From NCBI GenBank assembly GCA_944321715.1, contig CALUMJ010000007.1, positions 38,306 to 102,305 of the forward strand: a stretch of DNA of 64,000 nucleotides, given 5' to 3'. Below, piece by piece: positions 51,735 through 61,811 of the stretch. A model generated the notes under the pieces. That model did not search any database, was not told the DNA's origin, and saw only the letters and a list, made by a program, of their open reading frames with translations. Numbering within the stretch: position 1 is the stretch's first letter; every line of letters begins with the position of its first letter. The position numbers were made by a program, and so were the translations under genes. The DNA is from an uncultured Muribaculaceae bacterium (GTDB lineage Bacteria > Bacteroidota > Bacteroidia > Bacteroidales > Muribaculaceae).

Positions 51735-52854
51735 AATCTGGTTTATCAGCCTTGCCTAATATCCACTCATACAACATCATCATTCGTTTCCCTAAAACTT
51801 CAACCGAATAATTATCTTTCATCAGCCGTTTGCCATTTAGTCCCATTTGAATGCGTTCATCTTCACCAATCTCGTATGCTTCTAAAATGGTTTTGTTGAT
51901 AGTTTCTTGGTCGTTATTTATCCACCAACCGCAATGGTTGGTTTCCAATTCTTCCCATGGCATACCAGTAGAAGCAATAACTGGGACTCCTCTGATTAAT
52001 GCTTCAGTGACTATATTTCCAAAATTCTCAAAATCGCTGGGAACGGCCAATACCGATAACTCACGGATAGCCGTGTCTTTTTTATCTCCCGTGAGGAATC
52101 CGGTAAATGTTACATTGTTAAGATTCAGGCGTTTAACTTCACTTTTAAGGAATGATTCATAATTTTCATCTCCTGCCCCAATCACAACCAATTCTGCATC
52201 ATTGATTTTTCCCTTCAAAGCATTCATTGCATATATCAATCTTTCTATACGCTTCCTTGGATGCACTCTACCAAGGTACCCTATTTTAAAATGGGCTTTT
52301 TGGGGAATAGCCCTATCTATATAGTCATCCAAATCGATAGGATTTGCTATCACCGCGACAGGATTGGTAAAACCCAACTTACGATAATGCTCCATTTCTT
52401 CCTTACATGTAGCTTGAATGCAAGCAGCCATCTGCAAATCGGTTCGCTGGTACAATGCTAAAGATATTTTTTTTATTAAAGAAGAATGGGCTAATGCTTG
52501 AGGGTATAACATTCCACGTAAGGTTATTATATATGGTCTATTTAAACTTCTTGCGTAGGAGGCAACCCCATGCCCTAAATACAACCATAATCCTTGTATA
52601 TGATACAAATCGTATTCGTTAAGAGAACATAATAAATTGTCTATATTTGGAATGTAACCAAATCTTTTATACTTTGTAGGTGAAGTATAATGTATTGGAA
52701 TATCTTTAGCAATAAGCATTCCATCATTTTCAATTGGAGGAGCAATTGCCTCAACATCCACGTTTTGCATTTTAAGTCCCTTAATTGTTAAATATGTACT
52801 AAGTGCAGGACCGCCATATTTTACATCAAGAATCCCCGAATGAAGAACTTTCAT
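51718..52854 (-). CDS. Glycosyltransferase family 4, exopolysaccharide locus
   Basis: 378 residues, GT-B fold. The N-terminal acceptor domain carries MKVLHSGILDVKYGGPALST. The C-terminal donor domain carries IGYLGRVHPRKRIERLI, VIGAGDENYESFL, VLAVPSDFENFGNIVTEAL and GVPVIASTGMPWEEL with the conserved E-x7-E. Its ATG overlaps the upstream stop by 4 bp (ATGA). Codon use is AT-rich from here to about 60.4 kb. Confidence 0.9.
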   Translation of the reverse strand: MKVLHSGILDVKYGGPALSTYLTIKGLKMQNVDVEAIAPPIENDGMLIAKDIPIHYTSPTKYKRFGYIPNIDNLLCSLNEYDLYHIQGLWLYLGHGVASYARSLNRPYIITLRGMLYPQALAHSSLIKKISLALYQRTDLQMAACIQATCKEEMEHYRKLGFTNPVAVIANPIDLDDYIDRAIPQKAHFKIGYLGRVHPRKRIERLIYAMNALKGKINDAELVVIGAGDENYESFLKSEVKRLNLNNVTFTGFLTGDKKDTAIRELSVLAVPSDFENFGNIVTEALIRGVPVIASTGMPWEELETNHCGWWINNDQETINKTILEAYEIGEDERIQMGLNGKRLMKDNYSVEVLGKRMMMLYEWILGKADKPDFVYEN

Positions 52855-53834
52855 GTGTTATATATTTGATTATACAATGTTTTATATTGTTCTGCAACAG
52901 TCTGAGGGGTAAACCGCTCAATATTTTGTTTGCCAAGTCTGATTAAATTTGTACGTAGAGTTTCATCCGTTAAAAGTCGAATTATAGCATTGCGTATGTC
53001 TTCAATTGATTTTGGATTTACAAAATACGCAGCATCTCCAGCTACTTCATGAAGTACTGGAATGTCACTGGCTATAATGGGAACTCCTGCGGCATTTGCC
53101 TCAATAATCGGCATTCCAAAACCTTCATAGAAAGAAGGAAACGTTACAATACTTGAACTTGCATATAATTCTAATATTTTATCATACGATATATTGTAAT
53201 AGTTTTCATAATGGATATGCAGTTCCTGCGCTAATTGTTTTTGATTATCAGACATATAACCTACTATCGTCAGTTTTAATTGTAATCCCTCAATGGCTTT
53301 TAAAACTCCTTCTAAATTTTTGTTCGGTTTTGTACCTATATGTAAAATTTTGTTCGGGAAATTATTATGTCGTTTGACTAAGGTTTGTATATAATGAGTA
53401 GATATAGGATTATATATAACAGATATTTTTCTTTTCACTTTTGGAACCATTATAGTCAATTCGTCTTTAGTGAAGTGACTAATTACCGACACCTTGCTGA
53501 CAATTGACAATGGTAACTTAAACCATATCCACTTTTTTAAGAACCGAGCTAAGAAGTTACCTTTTACAATAGATTGTACGTCATGAATGGTTAGTAAAGT
53601 TCTTTTTCCTAACCCCAATGCAATATAATGAACCTCTCCCGATATGTGGTTCACCTCTCCTCGATGCTTCTTTGCAAACAGAATGTTCTTGAATATAGAC
53701 GAAACACTCGCACCACTGTAAGGTAACTCTATTAAGGCGACATTATCACCAAGATATTTCTTCAATGAATAGAATATCTCTTCAATACTGTTAGCTTCAG
53801 GTCGTTTCTTTCGTATGAATACAACAACTTTCAT
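52851..53834 (-). CDS. Glycosyltransferase family 4, exopolysaccharide locus
   Basis: 327 residues, GT-B fold with a short N-terminal domain. Donor-site motifs: ILHIGTKPNKNLEGVLKAI, VTFPSFYEGFGMPIIEANA and GVPIIASDIPVLHEVAGDAA. It overlaps the polymerase gene upstream by 38 bp and the next glycosyltransferase by 4 bp, as in tightly packed EPS operons. Confidence 0.9.
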   Translation of the reverse strand: MKVVVFIRKKRPEANSIEEIFYSLKKYLGDNVALIELPYSGASVSSIFKNILFAKKHRGEVNHISGEVHYIALGLGKRTLLTIHDVQSIVKGNFLARFLKKWIWFKLPLSIVSKVSVISHFTKDELTIMVPKVKRKISVIYNPISTHYIQTLVKRHNNFPNKILHIGTKPNKNLEGVLKAIEGLQLKLTIVGYMSDNQKQLAQELHIHYENYYNISYDKILELYASSSIVTFPSFYEGFGMPIIEANAAGVPIIASDIPVLHEVAGDAAYFVNPKSIEDIRNAIIRLLTDETLRTNLIRLGKQNIERFTPQTVAEQYKTLYNQIYNT

Positions 53835-55110
53835 TTTGTTTGTCTATATAGCTAATGGATATGTTCAGACCCAGCATGGTAAAGTAAACGATATATGCGA
53901 ACCAATTGTACAGGCACATTTGCATATATAAGCTCATGGGCAATATGACAATTGTTGTTGCCCATGATATTTTAGATAAATATTCGTCCTTAATAGTTCG
54001 GCTGATTCGAATCATATGCAATAGCACAAACAATCGTATGCCTGTAACGAGCAAAAAACCATAGAAGCCAAATTCAATCATGATTCTGCCTATTTCTTCT
54101 TCCCAATCAACCTCTGACCGTTGTTGCAGAAAGCCTTGTACAGACATATTGGCTATGCCGACTCCATTCCCAAACGCACCTGCATAGTCAAACATTCGTG
54201 TGATATCGAAAAAGCGATTTACGCGCGTATCTACGTCATAGGATGATTCGTTTACACGTTCAATGAAATTGTCCACGGCTGCGATACCAAACTCATTGTA
54301 AAATATTGTTGCCATTACACTAAGTGCGATAATCCCGAACAGGAACTTATGATTCATTTTCCATAATGATTCATAAATGGCGGTCATAAATATTATACCA
54401 CCTGCAATGATAACTACACTGCGCGAGCCAGTCATAAAACACCCTAATACACCAAGTATTAATAAGGTAACGGCTACTTTGTTAACGTTTTTGTTGAGTT
54501 TTGTTCTGATTCTAACCAAGCATAGAGTAAATGTGACAACTAAGATGCAGAAATTTCCTAACGGCGTGAGGTATGAGAATACGCTGCATACTCGTGCTGC
54601 TCCACCAACCGTGGCGATACCGTTTTTCATTTCTGTTGCATATTTGTTTATATATGCCGTAGGCGGACTTGCATATTGGACGATGGCAAGAATCAGCACA
54701 ATAAAAGCAATGATTGCACCATATTTGAGGAAAGTGTTCAGTGCATTTCTGTCATTAATCAACAAAGGCAAAACCGAAACCAGAATTATAGGACTGATAT
54801 ATTGAATGATGGTAATGCCTCCAACAATGAGTCCGTTTATCAGGAATGTTATACATGTAGCCGAAAAAATAACTGTCCAGCCATAAATGGAGTATGCGCT
54901 TATGATAGGAGAAGATATGCCTATTAGTCCTCTATGCCGTTTGAAAACATAGAGTGCCGCAATAATCATCAATAGCAAATACTTCACGGTATAGAGCAAC
55001 GAGCCTGGCACCCCTGGAAGAATCCATTTTCGCAGCACTCCCTCCATGAAAATGTATATGTAAAAAAAGATGATGAAAAACTTAAGGGTTTCTATATTGC
55101 TATTGTTCAT
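53797..55110 (-). CDS. Wzy-like polysaccharide polymerase / O-antigen ligase-type membrane protein
   Basis: 437 residues from the ATG at 55110, which overlaps the upstream stop in ATGA; the longer ORF to 55164 adds 18 residues inside that gene and is rejected. About ten TM helices are visible, with a large loop between residues ~300 and 370 (NFIERVNESSYDVDTRVNRF... GNGVGIANMS) typical of Wzy/WaaL polymerases. Sequence identity in this family is low, so the call rests on topology and context. It would polymerise repeat units in the periplasm after flipping. Confidence 0.75.
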   Translation of the reverse strand: MNNSNIETLKFFIIFFYIYIFMEGVLRKWILPGVPGSLLYTVKYLLLMIIAALYVFKRHRGLIGISSPIISAYSIYGWTVIFSATCITFLINGLIVGGITIIQYISPIILVSVLPLLINDRNALNTFLKYGAIIAFIVLILAIVQYASPPTAYINKYATEMKNGIATVGGAARVCSVFSYLTPLGNFCILVVTFTLCLVRIRTKLNKNVNKVAVTLLILGVLGCFMTGSRSVVIIAGGIIFMTAIYESLWKMNHKFLFGIIALSVMATIFYNEFGIAAVDNFIERVNESSYDVDTRVNRFFDITRMFDYAGAFGNGVGIANMSVQGFLQQRSEVDWEEEIGRIMIEFGFYGFLLVTGIRLFVLLHMIRISRTIKDEYLSKISWATTIVILPMSLYMQMCLYNWFAYIVYFTMLGLNISISYIDKQNESCCIHTKETT

Positions 55111-56243
55111 CTTTTTAATCTTGAAACAAGAAAACGGTTGTATCTCTTGCCGTATGCTTCCCAAGAAATTTGTCGTTTATCATCTTCGGTTAAGTAATTA
55201 CGCTGGCCAATAAGTGATTTAGATATGCTTATGGCATGGCTCAATTCATTGGCAAGAGAGTCGGCAGTGTATTCTTTCATTTCAAACAGGAATTCTTTTT
55301 TCGTGATTATATTCCTTAAGTCGGGTCCACCTGTTTCGTGTGAATAGACCAAAGGCAATCCGCAAGCCATAGCTTGAAACAGCACCAATCCAAATCCATC
55401 TTGGCGTGACGGCAGAGCCAAAACTTTTGCTTTAGCATAGTAATCGACTAATTCCAACTGACTGACCGCATCAATATGTGTAGAATTAGCATTTTGTGGA
55501 AACGGGCAATCTATGATATTGCCAACGTGCAACAAAGTAAACTGTCCTCTTTTACATGCCTCAGTCAACAAATCACATCCCTTTTGGTACGACCAGTTGC
55601 CGACGAAAATGACATCATATTCGGGTGTTATGCTGTTAACAGGATGAAACAAATCAATGTTTACTCCGTATGGATTGACAAATAACTTATTCTCATCAAA
55701 ACCTTGAGAAATAAAACTTTCAAAGGTGTGCTGCGAAGGCAATGCTATAATATCGGCCATTTCATATTGCCGCAGCTCAATGGGAATATCTTTTCGATAA
55801 ACTTGTTTTGCTGTTGGAATCTTTCTTAATATTTCATCTTGTACAATTATATGTTTTGCACCTCTATCACAAATGATGAATGCGCCATATTTCTGTTTCG
55901 CTTTTTTTAATGCCTTTACAGAGCAGCCACTGATGGTTATGGCAATATCGCATTGCTTTAGATAGAGAGATGATAAATAGTCAACAATGCGGCAAACAAG
56001 GTAATATATAAGGCGATTTCCATCAAATGGAAACTTAAATTTTCTGAATAAAAACATTAATGGAGCGCAAACATAAAAAAATGACACTACGTTTTCCTTA
56101 TTTAACCCAAATTTTTTACATCTGCTTTTGGATACCATTGTATAAAATGTCACATCATGACCTTGCTTTACAAACTGTACGGACATATCTAATAAATGCG
56201 AACGACCTGGCGTTATAACTGCTATTTTCATGATTATTTTCAT
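55107..56243 (-). CDS. Glycosyltransferase family 4, exopolysaccharide locus
   Basis: 378 residues (or 374 from the Met at 56231, where MKIAVITPGRSHLL is a normal GT4 start). Motifs: FVGNWSYQKGCDLLTEA, VLALPSRQDGFGLVLFQAMACG and LPLVYSHETGGPDL. It is AT-rich like its neighbours and followed by the polymerase gene with a 4-bp overlap. Confidence 0.9.
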   Translation of the reverse strand: MKIIMKIAVITPGRSHLLDMSVQFVKQGHDVTFYTMVSKSRCKKFGLNKENVVSFFYVCAPLMFLFRKFKFPFDGNRLIYYLVCRIVDYLSSLYLKQCDIAITISGCSVKALKKAKQKYGAFIICDRGAKHIIVQDEILRKIPTAKQVYRKDIPIELRQYEMADIIALPSQHTFESFISQGFDENKLFVNPYGVNIDLFHPVNSITPEYDVIFVGNWSYQKGCDLLTEACKRGQFTLLHVGNIIDCPFPQNANSTHIDAVSQLELVDYYAKAKVLALPSRQDGFGLVLFQAMACGLPLVYSHETGGPDLRNIITKKEFLFEMKEYTADSLANELSHAISISKSLIGQRNYLTEDDKRQISWEAYGKRYNRFLVSRLKR

Positions 56244-56277
56244 TTATTCTGGAATTTAATAATTCCAATTTGCTATT

Positions 56278-56898
56278 TTATTTTTTTGCTCTTCTCGCTT
56301 TTTTATACATGATGTAATCTCCGCCTTTCAATGACTCCACAACCAAATCTGAATGTACTCTTTTTCTAATGTTAATTTCTTTTGCTGGATTCCCTCCATA
56401 AATAGTTAAATCTTTCATATTTTTCACAGCTACAGCATTTGCTCCCAAAACGCTTCCGTACCCAATTTCATTTACACTGGGCAAAACCACACTATCTGGA
56501 CATAACCAAACATAGTCTTTAATAATCAATTCAGAATTCGGTCTATAATTTTCCCAACTTGCAGTGTCTAATCGATGTGACCCCATAACAATTTTTACAT
56601 CTTTTCCTATAATCACATGGCTCCCAATTCTAACAGGCCAACTAAAAGACGAGAATTTATCAGTATCGATACTACTGTGGCTTCCAATCGATAAATTTTT
56701 ATTGGCTTTCATTGCTAATGATATTGGCATAACTACCCCATCACCAATTATCGCTCCTTTTTTACGCGCAATATATCTAGCAAGTTTGTATTTCCATTGT
56801 TTCTTCCACCTGACAATCAATCCTATAAAATAATGAAAATTCGAGCGTTGCTGTATTGATTCCTCATAAGAGTAATAATGTCCAATTTTTGTATTCAC
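56278..56898 (-). CDS. Hexapeptide-repeat acyltransferase, exopolysaccharide locus
   Basis: 206 residues. The middle and end have left-handed beta-helix repeats (IGDGVVMPISLAM, IGSHSSIDTDKF, IGSHVIIGKDVKIVMGSHRLD with the candidate active-site His, YGSVLGANAVAVKNM, YGGNPAKEI). It is similar to serine/colanic-type O-acetyltransferases. The N-terminal ~45 residues are basic and probably peripheral to the membrane. It lies 8 bp after the upstream glycosyltransferase. Confidence 0.85.
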   Translation of the reverse strand: MNTKIGHYYSYEESIQQRSNFHYFIGLIVRWKKQWKYKLARYIARKKGAIIGDGVVMPISLAMKANKNLSIGSHSSIDTDKFSSFSWPVRIGSHVIIGKDVKIVMGSHRLDTASWENYRPNSELIIKDYVWLCPDSVVLPSVNEIGYGSVLGANAVAVKNMKDLTIYGGNPAKEINIRKRVHSDLVVESLKGGDYIMYKKARRAKK

Positions 56899-56906
56899 TG
56901 ATTTAT

Positions 56907-57968
56907 TTATTTTATGATTTTATGAATTGATTGATAAAAAAGTAATAAAACTTTAATTAATAAGAGTGTATTATGGCTTATACATGTAGGTAATGATAAA
57001 AGATGAATAAACAGTCTGCGCTTAAAAGATAATGGATAATAACAATCTTTAATTAATTTGACATTATCTCTTTCGGCATGCAGTATTCTCTTTTTGTCAT
57101 GTAATGAATAATTTGAATACATGTATAAATTAAACAAGGCCAAAATGCGCTGAGAATAGCCTGTTCGGGTAATAACAGTACGTTTATATTTTTCGTCAAT
57201 AATATTATATTTGGAAAATAATTTTGGAACTATTGATAGAAAAATATCTGAAGCAGTGAATAACGATTTAACATTTCGTTTACCTATTCTTGACAGTGAG
57301 TTTTTTGAGTCTTCTCCATGATAAGCATAATAATATCCACAATAATTTGAAAGGATTATATGTTCGATATGCAGGTAGTAGGAATAAACAAATATATGGT
57401 CTTCATGGTACGATAATTTATTTGAGAATCTCAGGCCATTATCTTTTATCACTTTCAAATTAAATAATTTATTAGTCGGTCCACCATCACGAAACAAATC
57501 ATAATTTATGATTAATTCTGATGGAGGCATATTACATGTACTATCATCAGAATATTGAAAAGAAACATATTGTCTTGTTGGCGTTTTTGTTATTAACCCA
57601 CTGACAACTATTGATTTATATTCATTGCTGTGGCAGTGCTTGGCTAAATCGGTAATATAATCAGGCGCAATGAAGTCATCAGAATCAATAAATGTAATAT
57701 ATTTACCTAATGCCACATCTATCCCTTTGTTGCGGGCAGAACTTACACCTCCATTTGATTTATGGATTACTCTAAATCTTTTATCTTGTTCTGAAAAATT
57801 ATCACAAATTTTGCCGCTCGTATCTGTAGAACCGTCATCAATTATGATACACTCCCAATTTTTGTAAGTTTGTTCCAAAATGGAATCCAAGCACTTTGTG
57901 ATATATTTTTCACAATTATACGCAGGAACCACAATTGATATCAAAGGACAGATGTTTATTTCTTCCAT
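56907..57968 (-). CDS. Glycosyltransferase family 2, exopolysaccharide locus
   Basis: 353 residues, GT-A fold: SIVVPAYNCEKYITKCLDSI, CIIIDDGSTDTSGKICD, NGGVSSARNKGID and ITFIDSDDF (DxD). The C-terminal part is Lys/Tyr/Leu-rich with a possible membrane-associating end (LLLIKVLLLFYQSI). It overlaps the next upstream GT2 by 13 bp. Confidence 0.9.
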   Translation of the reverse strand: MEEINICPLISIVVPAYNCEKYITKCLDSILEQTYKNWECIIIDDGSTDTSGKICDNFSEQDKRFRVIHKSNGGVSSARNKGIDVALGKYITFIDSDDFIAPDYITDLAKHCHSNEYKSIVVSGLITKTPTRQYVSFQYSDDSTCNMPPSELIINYDLFRDGGPTNKLFNLKVIKDNGLRFSNKLSYHEDHIFVYSYYLHIEHIILSNYCGYYYAYHGEDSKNSLSRIGKRNVKSLFTASDIFLSIVPKLFSKYNIIDEKYKRTVITRTGYSQRILALFNLYMYSNYSLHDKKRILHAERDNVKLIKDCYYPLSFKRRLFIHLLSLPTCISHNTLLLIKVLLLFYQSIHKIIK

Positions 57969-58918
57969 AAGTTTCTAATTTTTAGAAAGTTTTCAAACCC
58001 AATTATTTTGCATATCATTGCGGTTTTTGAGTATGGATATGGATGGAGAGGTTTCTGCCCCAAACATTCAATCTTTGAAATAGCCTTGTGGTATAATGGA
58101 GAACCATATTTAGCTTTACACATCACAAGTGACATATTGCGAGCAATACCTGTTTTAATGGCTAATGAAGAATCTACCGATAGCAGTATTTCTGCTTGTG
58201 CCATATATGAGTAAAACAGTGCTTGTAATTTGGACTCGCTATAAATATCCGAAGTACTCAAAGACTCATGGCCTCGACGGTAATAAACATGGGCATTGGG
58301 GCAAAATATGACTTTTGACGCTAATGTTAGAACTTTTGTGAAGAAAACCCCATCATCATTAATTGTAATATCTTTATCCCAGCCCCCGGTATCCTTAATC
58401 AGCTCTCGTGTCATTAGCCAACATGAAGTCAGCATCATGTTTCCAGTATTTAACATGTCCGTTACTAAGTCAATTGGACGTTCATAATTTTTGTAAATAT
58501 TCCGTTGAGGGAACTTTGCTTCTGATATATCATGATAAAAAATATCCCATTCAGAAGATATGACCGTGCTTGTGTCATTTTCCATTAAAAATTGAACTTG
58601 CCGTTCAATTTTTTGCAATGACAACAAGTCATCAGCATCCATATACATAATATATTCCCCAGTCGATTCATCAAAAGCCCTATTCCTTGCGGCCCATGCT
58701 CCAGCATTCGATTGCGTAAATACTTTCACTCTCTCATCTGCATTTGCGTAGCTCGTTGCAATATTGTAAGATGCATCAGTTGAGCCGTCATCGACAATGA
58801 TGAGTTCTATATTGTTGTATGATTGTGCCAATATGTTTTTGATAGTCGTGGCAAGGAATTTTTCGCCATTATATACTGGCATCAAAACAGACACCAATGG
58901 TTTGTCAGCATTATCCAT
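57956..58918 (-). CDS. Glycosyltransferase family 2, exopolysaccharide locus
   Basis: 320 residues, GT-A fold: SVLMPVYNGEKFLATTIKN, LIIVDDGSTDASYNIA, SNAGAWAARNRAFD and IMYMDADDL (DxD), followed by a GGWDKDITINDDGVF acceptor-site segment. It overlaps the flippase gene by 8 bp. Confidence 0.9.
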   Translation of the reverse strand: MDNADKPLVSVLMPVYNGEKFLATTIKNILAQSYNNIELIIVDDGSTDASYNIATSYANADERVKVFTQSNAGAWAARNRAFDESTGEYIMYMDADDLLSLQKIERQVQFLMENDTSTVISSEWDIFYHDISEAKFPQRNIYKNYERPIDLVTDMLNTGNMMLTSCWLMTRELIKDTGGWDKDITINDDGVFFTKVLTLASKVIFCPNAHVYYRRGHESLSTSDIYSESKLQALFYSYMAQAEILLSVDSSLAIKTGIARNMSLVMCKAKYGSPLYHKAISKIECLGQKPLHPYPYSKTAMICKIIGFENFLKIRNLWKK

Positions 58919-60440
58919 TTTTATAGATTTTGCGTTTGATAAATATTATAATGCCATTCCTTTCAGCTTTATTCATGCCGACAGTAAGGAATGTGCCTAT
59001 ACATAAAGCTTCGCTGATTATTATTCCTAATAATTTATCAATTATAGATTGTTGAAATATTGGCAATACTACCAGCTTTACTACAAACAAGCAAATTAAA
59101 ACTTTACATATAGGGAATAGTACGGATTTGAAATAAGTCTTATATTGCAATTTGACGGAAGGTAAAACAATCCAAATACGAGCTACTTGTGCCGCATATT
59201 CAATACACAAATAAGAAACCATCATTTCTTGTAATGTGAAATTGAAGAATTTTAATTCGATATAGGCAATCGGAACAGCTAATAACAATATTGTACCTTC
59301 AATGATTTGAAATCGTCTGATATTCCCTGTTGCATTTATTGCATGAATAAGAGGTTGCCTCAAAGGCGATGTAAAACATACCAATATTATTATTTGAACT
59401 AAAAAGACTGTATTATCAGGTACGTTTTTAAGCCATAAAGTCAGAACCGCCTCTGTATAATTCAATACAGGATATACAATCATAAGCATTAGGTAAAAGC
59501 CATATTTTGAACATGCTATTATTAATGATTGCATATAAGGCAAATCTCCTGCTGCATACGACTTTATTATTTGGGGTTGCACTGCTATTTGATAATTCTG
59601 CACAAAAGTATTGGTCAAGCTCTGTATTTGCACCGATATTCCTCTTGCAGCATTTACTACAGGACCAAAAAACATATTTAGAACCACGTTTATGCCTTGA
59701 CTGCATCCTACAAACGCAAGGTCGCCATTGATTTTCCAGCCTATGAATCTTGCGATTTCTTTTGTTAAATTCCAGTCAAAGATTTTTCCTGCTTGCGAAA
59801 GTTTGAAATTCTTATGGCAGAACCAGCGATATGTAAGCCTTATGATTATTTGAACCAAGCAAATTAAAACTGCATATATGATAAGCCTGTCGGCGTTTCC
59901 AAACAAAAGCAGTAAATAAACAACTCCCAATTTTGCAGCATATTCAAATACAGATATATATGCAAAAGCATCCATCCGTTCGTACGCAATAATAACTGAA
60001 TTATACGGAACACTTATTAATGAAATTGCAGTAGTTAGCAACGAACATTGCAGGACCCAGAAAGCAGCATTCATGCGGTCTGCTGGAATGTTCATTTTAT
60101 TATATAAGAACCAAACGCCAATAATTTCAACAATAATTATTAGCAAAACGGCCGCAACTTTGTGTATATTCAACAAAGTGCTGAACGTACATGATATCTT
60201 ACTTTCATCATTGCAGCCAATTGCAAATGTAATAAATCGTGTAGAAGCTCCAGCTAATGACCCATTAATAAATCCGATAATAGTTACGACACCTCCCACA
60301 ACATTGTAAATGCCATAATCTGTAACACCCAATATTGCCAATATTGCCCTTGATGTATATAGCGATATGCACATAGTTATGAGCATACGTATATATAGCA
60401 ATATCGAATTTTTAGCAATGCTTCCCTTGGTTGATGTCAT
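58911..60440 (-). CDS. Wzx-type polysaccharide flippase (MVF/PST superfamily)
   Basis: 509 residues from the ATG at 60440. The ORF continues to 60740, but that extension is a His/Arg-rich shadow overlapping ugd and is rejected. About 12-14 TM helices start right after STKGSIAKNSILLYIRM; the pattern AILGVTDYGIYNVVGGVVTI is typical of Bacteroidetes Wzx/lipopolysaccharide-biosynthesis flippases. It would move undecaprenyl-linked repeat units across the inner membrane. It lies 17 bp after ugd. The sharp drop in GC between ugd and this gene marks the start of the AT-rich part of the locus. Confidence 0.88.
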   Translation of the reverse strand: MTSTKGSIAKNSILLYIRMLITMCISLYTSRAILAILGVTDYGIYNVVGGVVTIIGFINGSLAGASTRFITFAIGCNDESKISCTFSTLLNIHKVAAVLLIIIVEIIGVWFLYNKMNIPADRMNAAFWVLQCSLLTTAISLISVPYNSVIIAYERMDAFAYISVFEYAAKLGVVYLLLLFGNADRLIIYAVLICLVQIIIRLTYRWFCHKNFKLSQAGKIFDWNLTKEIARFIGWKINGDLAFVGCSQGINVVLNMFFGPVVNAARGISVQIQSLTNTFVQNYQIAVQPQIIKSYAAGDLPYMQSLIIACSKYGFYLMLMIVYPVLNYTEAVLTLWLKNVPDNTVFLVQIIILVCFTSPLRQPLIHAINATGNIRRFQIIEGTILLLAVPIAYIELKFFNFTLQEMMVSYLCIEYAAQVARIWIVLPSVKLQYKTYFKSVLFPICKVLICLFVVKLVVLPIFQQSIIDKLLGIIISEALCIGTFLTVGMNKAERNGIIIFIKRKIYKNG

Positions 60441-60457
60441 TTGCAAGTATTGGAAAT

Positions 60458-61774
60458 TTAATCCCTCCTGAATATATCGCGAGTGTAAACTTTGTCTTGC
60501 ACGTCGTCGAGGCTGGAGTCGTAGCGGTTGGCGATGATGGCCTGACTTCGGTGCTTGAACTCGGCGAGGTCGTTGACCACTTCGCTGCCGAAGAATGTGC
60601 TGCCGTTCTCTAACGTCGGTTCGTAGATGATGACTGTCGCGCCTTTTGCCTTTATACGCTTCATCACGCCTTGGATGGACGACTGGCGGAAATTGTCGCT
60701 GTTCGACTTCATCGTCAGGCGGTAAACGCCGATGACGCACTTCTTTTCCTCCGAGGCCTCGTAATCGCCCTTGTTATAGTAGTCGTAGTAACCTGCCTTG
60801 CGCAGCACCTGGTCGGCGATGAAGTCCTTGCGGGTGCGGTTGCTTTCCACGATGGCGGTCATCATGTTTTGCGGCACGTCCTGGTAGTTGGCGAGCAATT
60901 GCTTGGTGTCTTTGGGGAGGCAGTAGCCGCCGTAGCCGAACGACGGGTTGTTGTAATGCGTACCGATGCGCGGGTCGAGGCCGACACCCTCGATGATGGC
61001 GCGGGAATCGAGCCCTTTCACTTCGGCGTATGTGTCCAATTCGTTGAAGTAGCTCACGCGCAGGGCGAGGTAGGTGTTGGCGAACAACTTCACCGCCTCG
61101 GCCTCCTTCATGCCCATGAACAGCGTTGGAATATCCTCCTTGATTGCCCCCTCTTGCAGCAGTGCGGCGAATGTGCGGGCGGCTTGTTCCATCCTTGCGA
61201 TGTCGGTGATTGCTTGTATTGCCTCGTTTTCCTCGGTGAAACGCCCGTCCATCATTTTAGGGTATCCCACGATGATGCGGCTGGGGTAGAGGTTGTCATA
61301 GAGGGCCTTGCTCTCGCGCAGGAACTCCGGCGAGAAGAGCAGGTTGAACTGCTTGACACCTTTTTGGGCGTATTTCACGTAAAGGCTGCGGCAGTAACCC
61401 ACGGGGATGGTGCTCTTGATGACCATCACGGCATCGGGGTTGACGCTCAGCACGAGGTCTATGACATCCTCGATGTGGTGCGTGTCGAAGTGGTTGAGTG
61501 CCGGGTCGTAATTCGTAGGCGCGGCAATCACCACGAAGTCGGCATCAGAATATGCCTTCGCCCCGTCGAGAGTTGCGGTCAGGTTCAAAGGCTTTTCGGC
61601 CAAGTATTTCTCGATATATTCGTCCTGGATTGGCGATTTCCGTTGGTTGATGAGGTCCACTTTTTCGGGGATTACGTCCACGGCGGTCACCTGATGGTGT
61701 TGCGACAGGAGCGTGGCGATTGAAAGGCCGACGTATCCGGTGCCGGCCACGGCTATTTTAATTTCCTTATCCAT
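60458..61774 (-). CDS. ugd: UDP-glucose 6-dehydrogenase (nucleotide-sugar dehydrogenase)
   Basis: 438 residues. The N-terminal NAD-binding domain has [15 protein letters not shown]. The middle has [19 protein letters not shown] and [20 protein letters not shown]. The catalytic Cys285 lies in [13 protein letters not shown], and [17 protein letters not shown] is in the C-terminal UDP-binding domain. It makes UDP-glucuronate (or another UDP-uronate) for the polymer. Base composition resembles the core genome, not the AT-rich genes downstream. It lies 37 bp after wzc. Confidence 0.94.
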   Translation of the reverse strand: MDKEIKIAVAGTGYVGLSIATLLSQHHQVTAVDVIPEKVDLINQRKSPIQDEYIEKYLAEKPLNLTATLDGAKAYSDADFVVIAAPTNYDPALNHFDTHHIEDVIDLVLSVNPDAVMVIKSTIPVGYCRSLYVKYAQKGVKQFNLLFSPEFLRESKALYDNLYPSRIIVGYPKMMDGRFTEENEAIQAITDIARMEQAARTFAALLQEGAIKEDIPTLFMGMKEAEAVKLFANTYLALRVSYFNELDTYAEVKGLDSRAIIEGVGLDPRIGTHYNNPSFGYGGYCLPKDTKQLLANYQDVPQNMMTAIVESNRTRKDFIADQVLRKAGYYDYYNKGDYEASEEKKCVIGVYRLTMKSNSDNFRQSSIQGVMKRIKAKGATVIIYEPTLENGSTFFGSEVVNDLAEFKHRSQAIIANRYDSSLDDVQDKVYTRDIFRRD

Positions 61775-61811
61775 ATATAGTTATATGTAAAATTTTTCAG
61801 TAACTAGATTG

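Noticed and set aside
60441-60740. N-terminal extension of the flippase ORF to 609 residues
   Set aside because: The extra 100 residues are His/Arg/Pro-rich, overlap ugd in another frame, and precede a normal flippase start at 60440.
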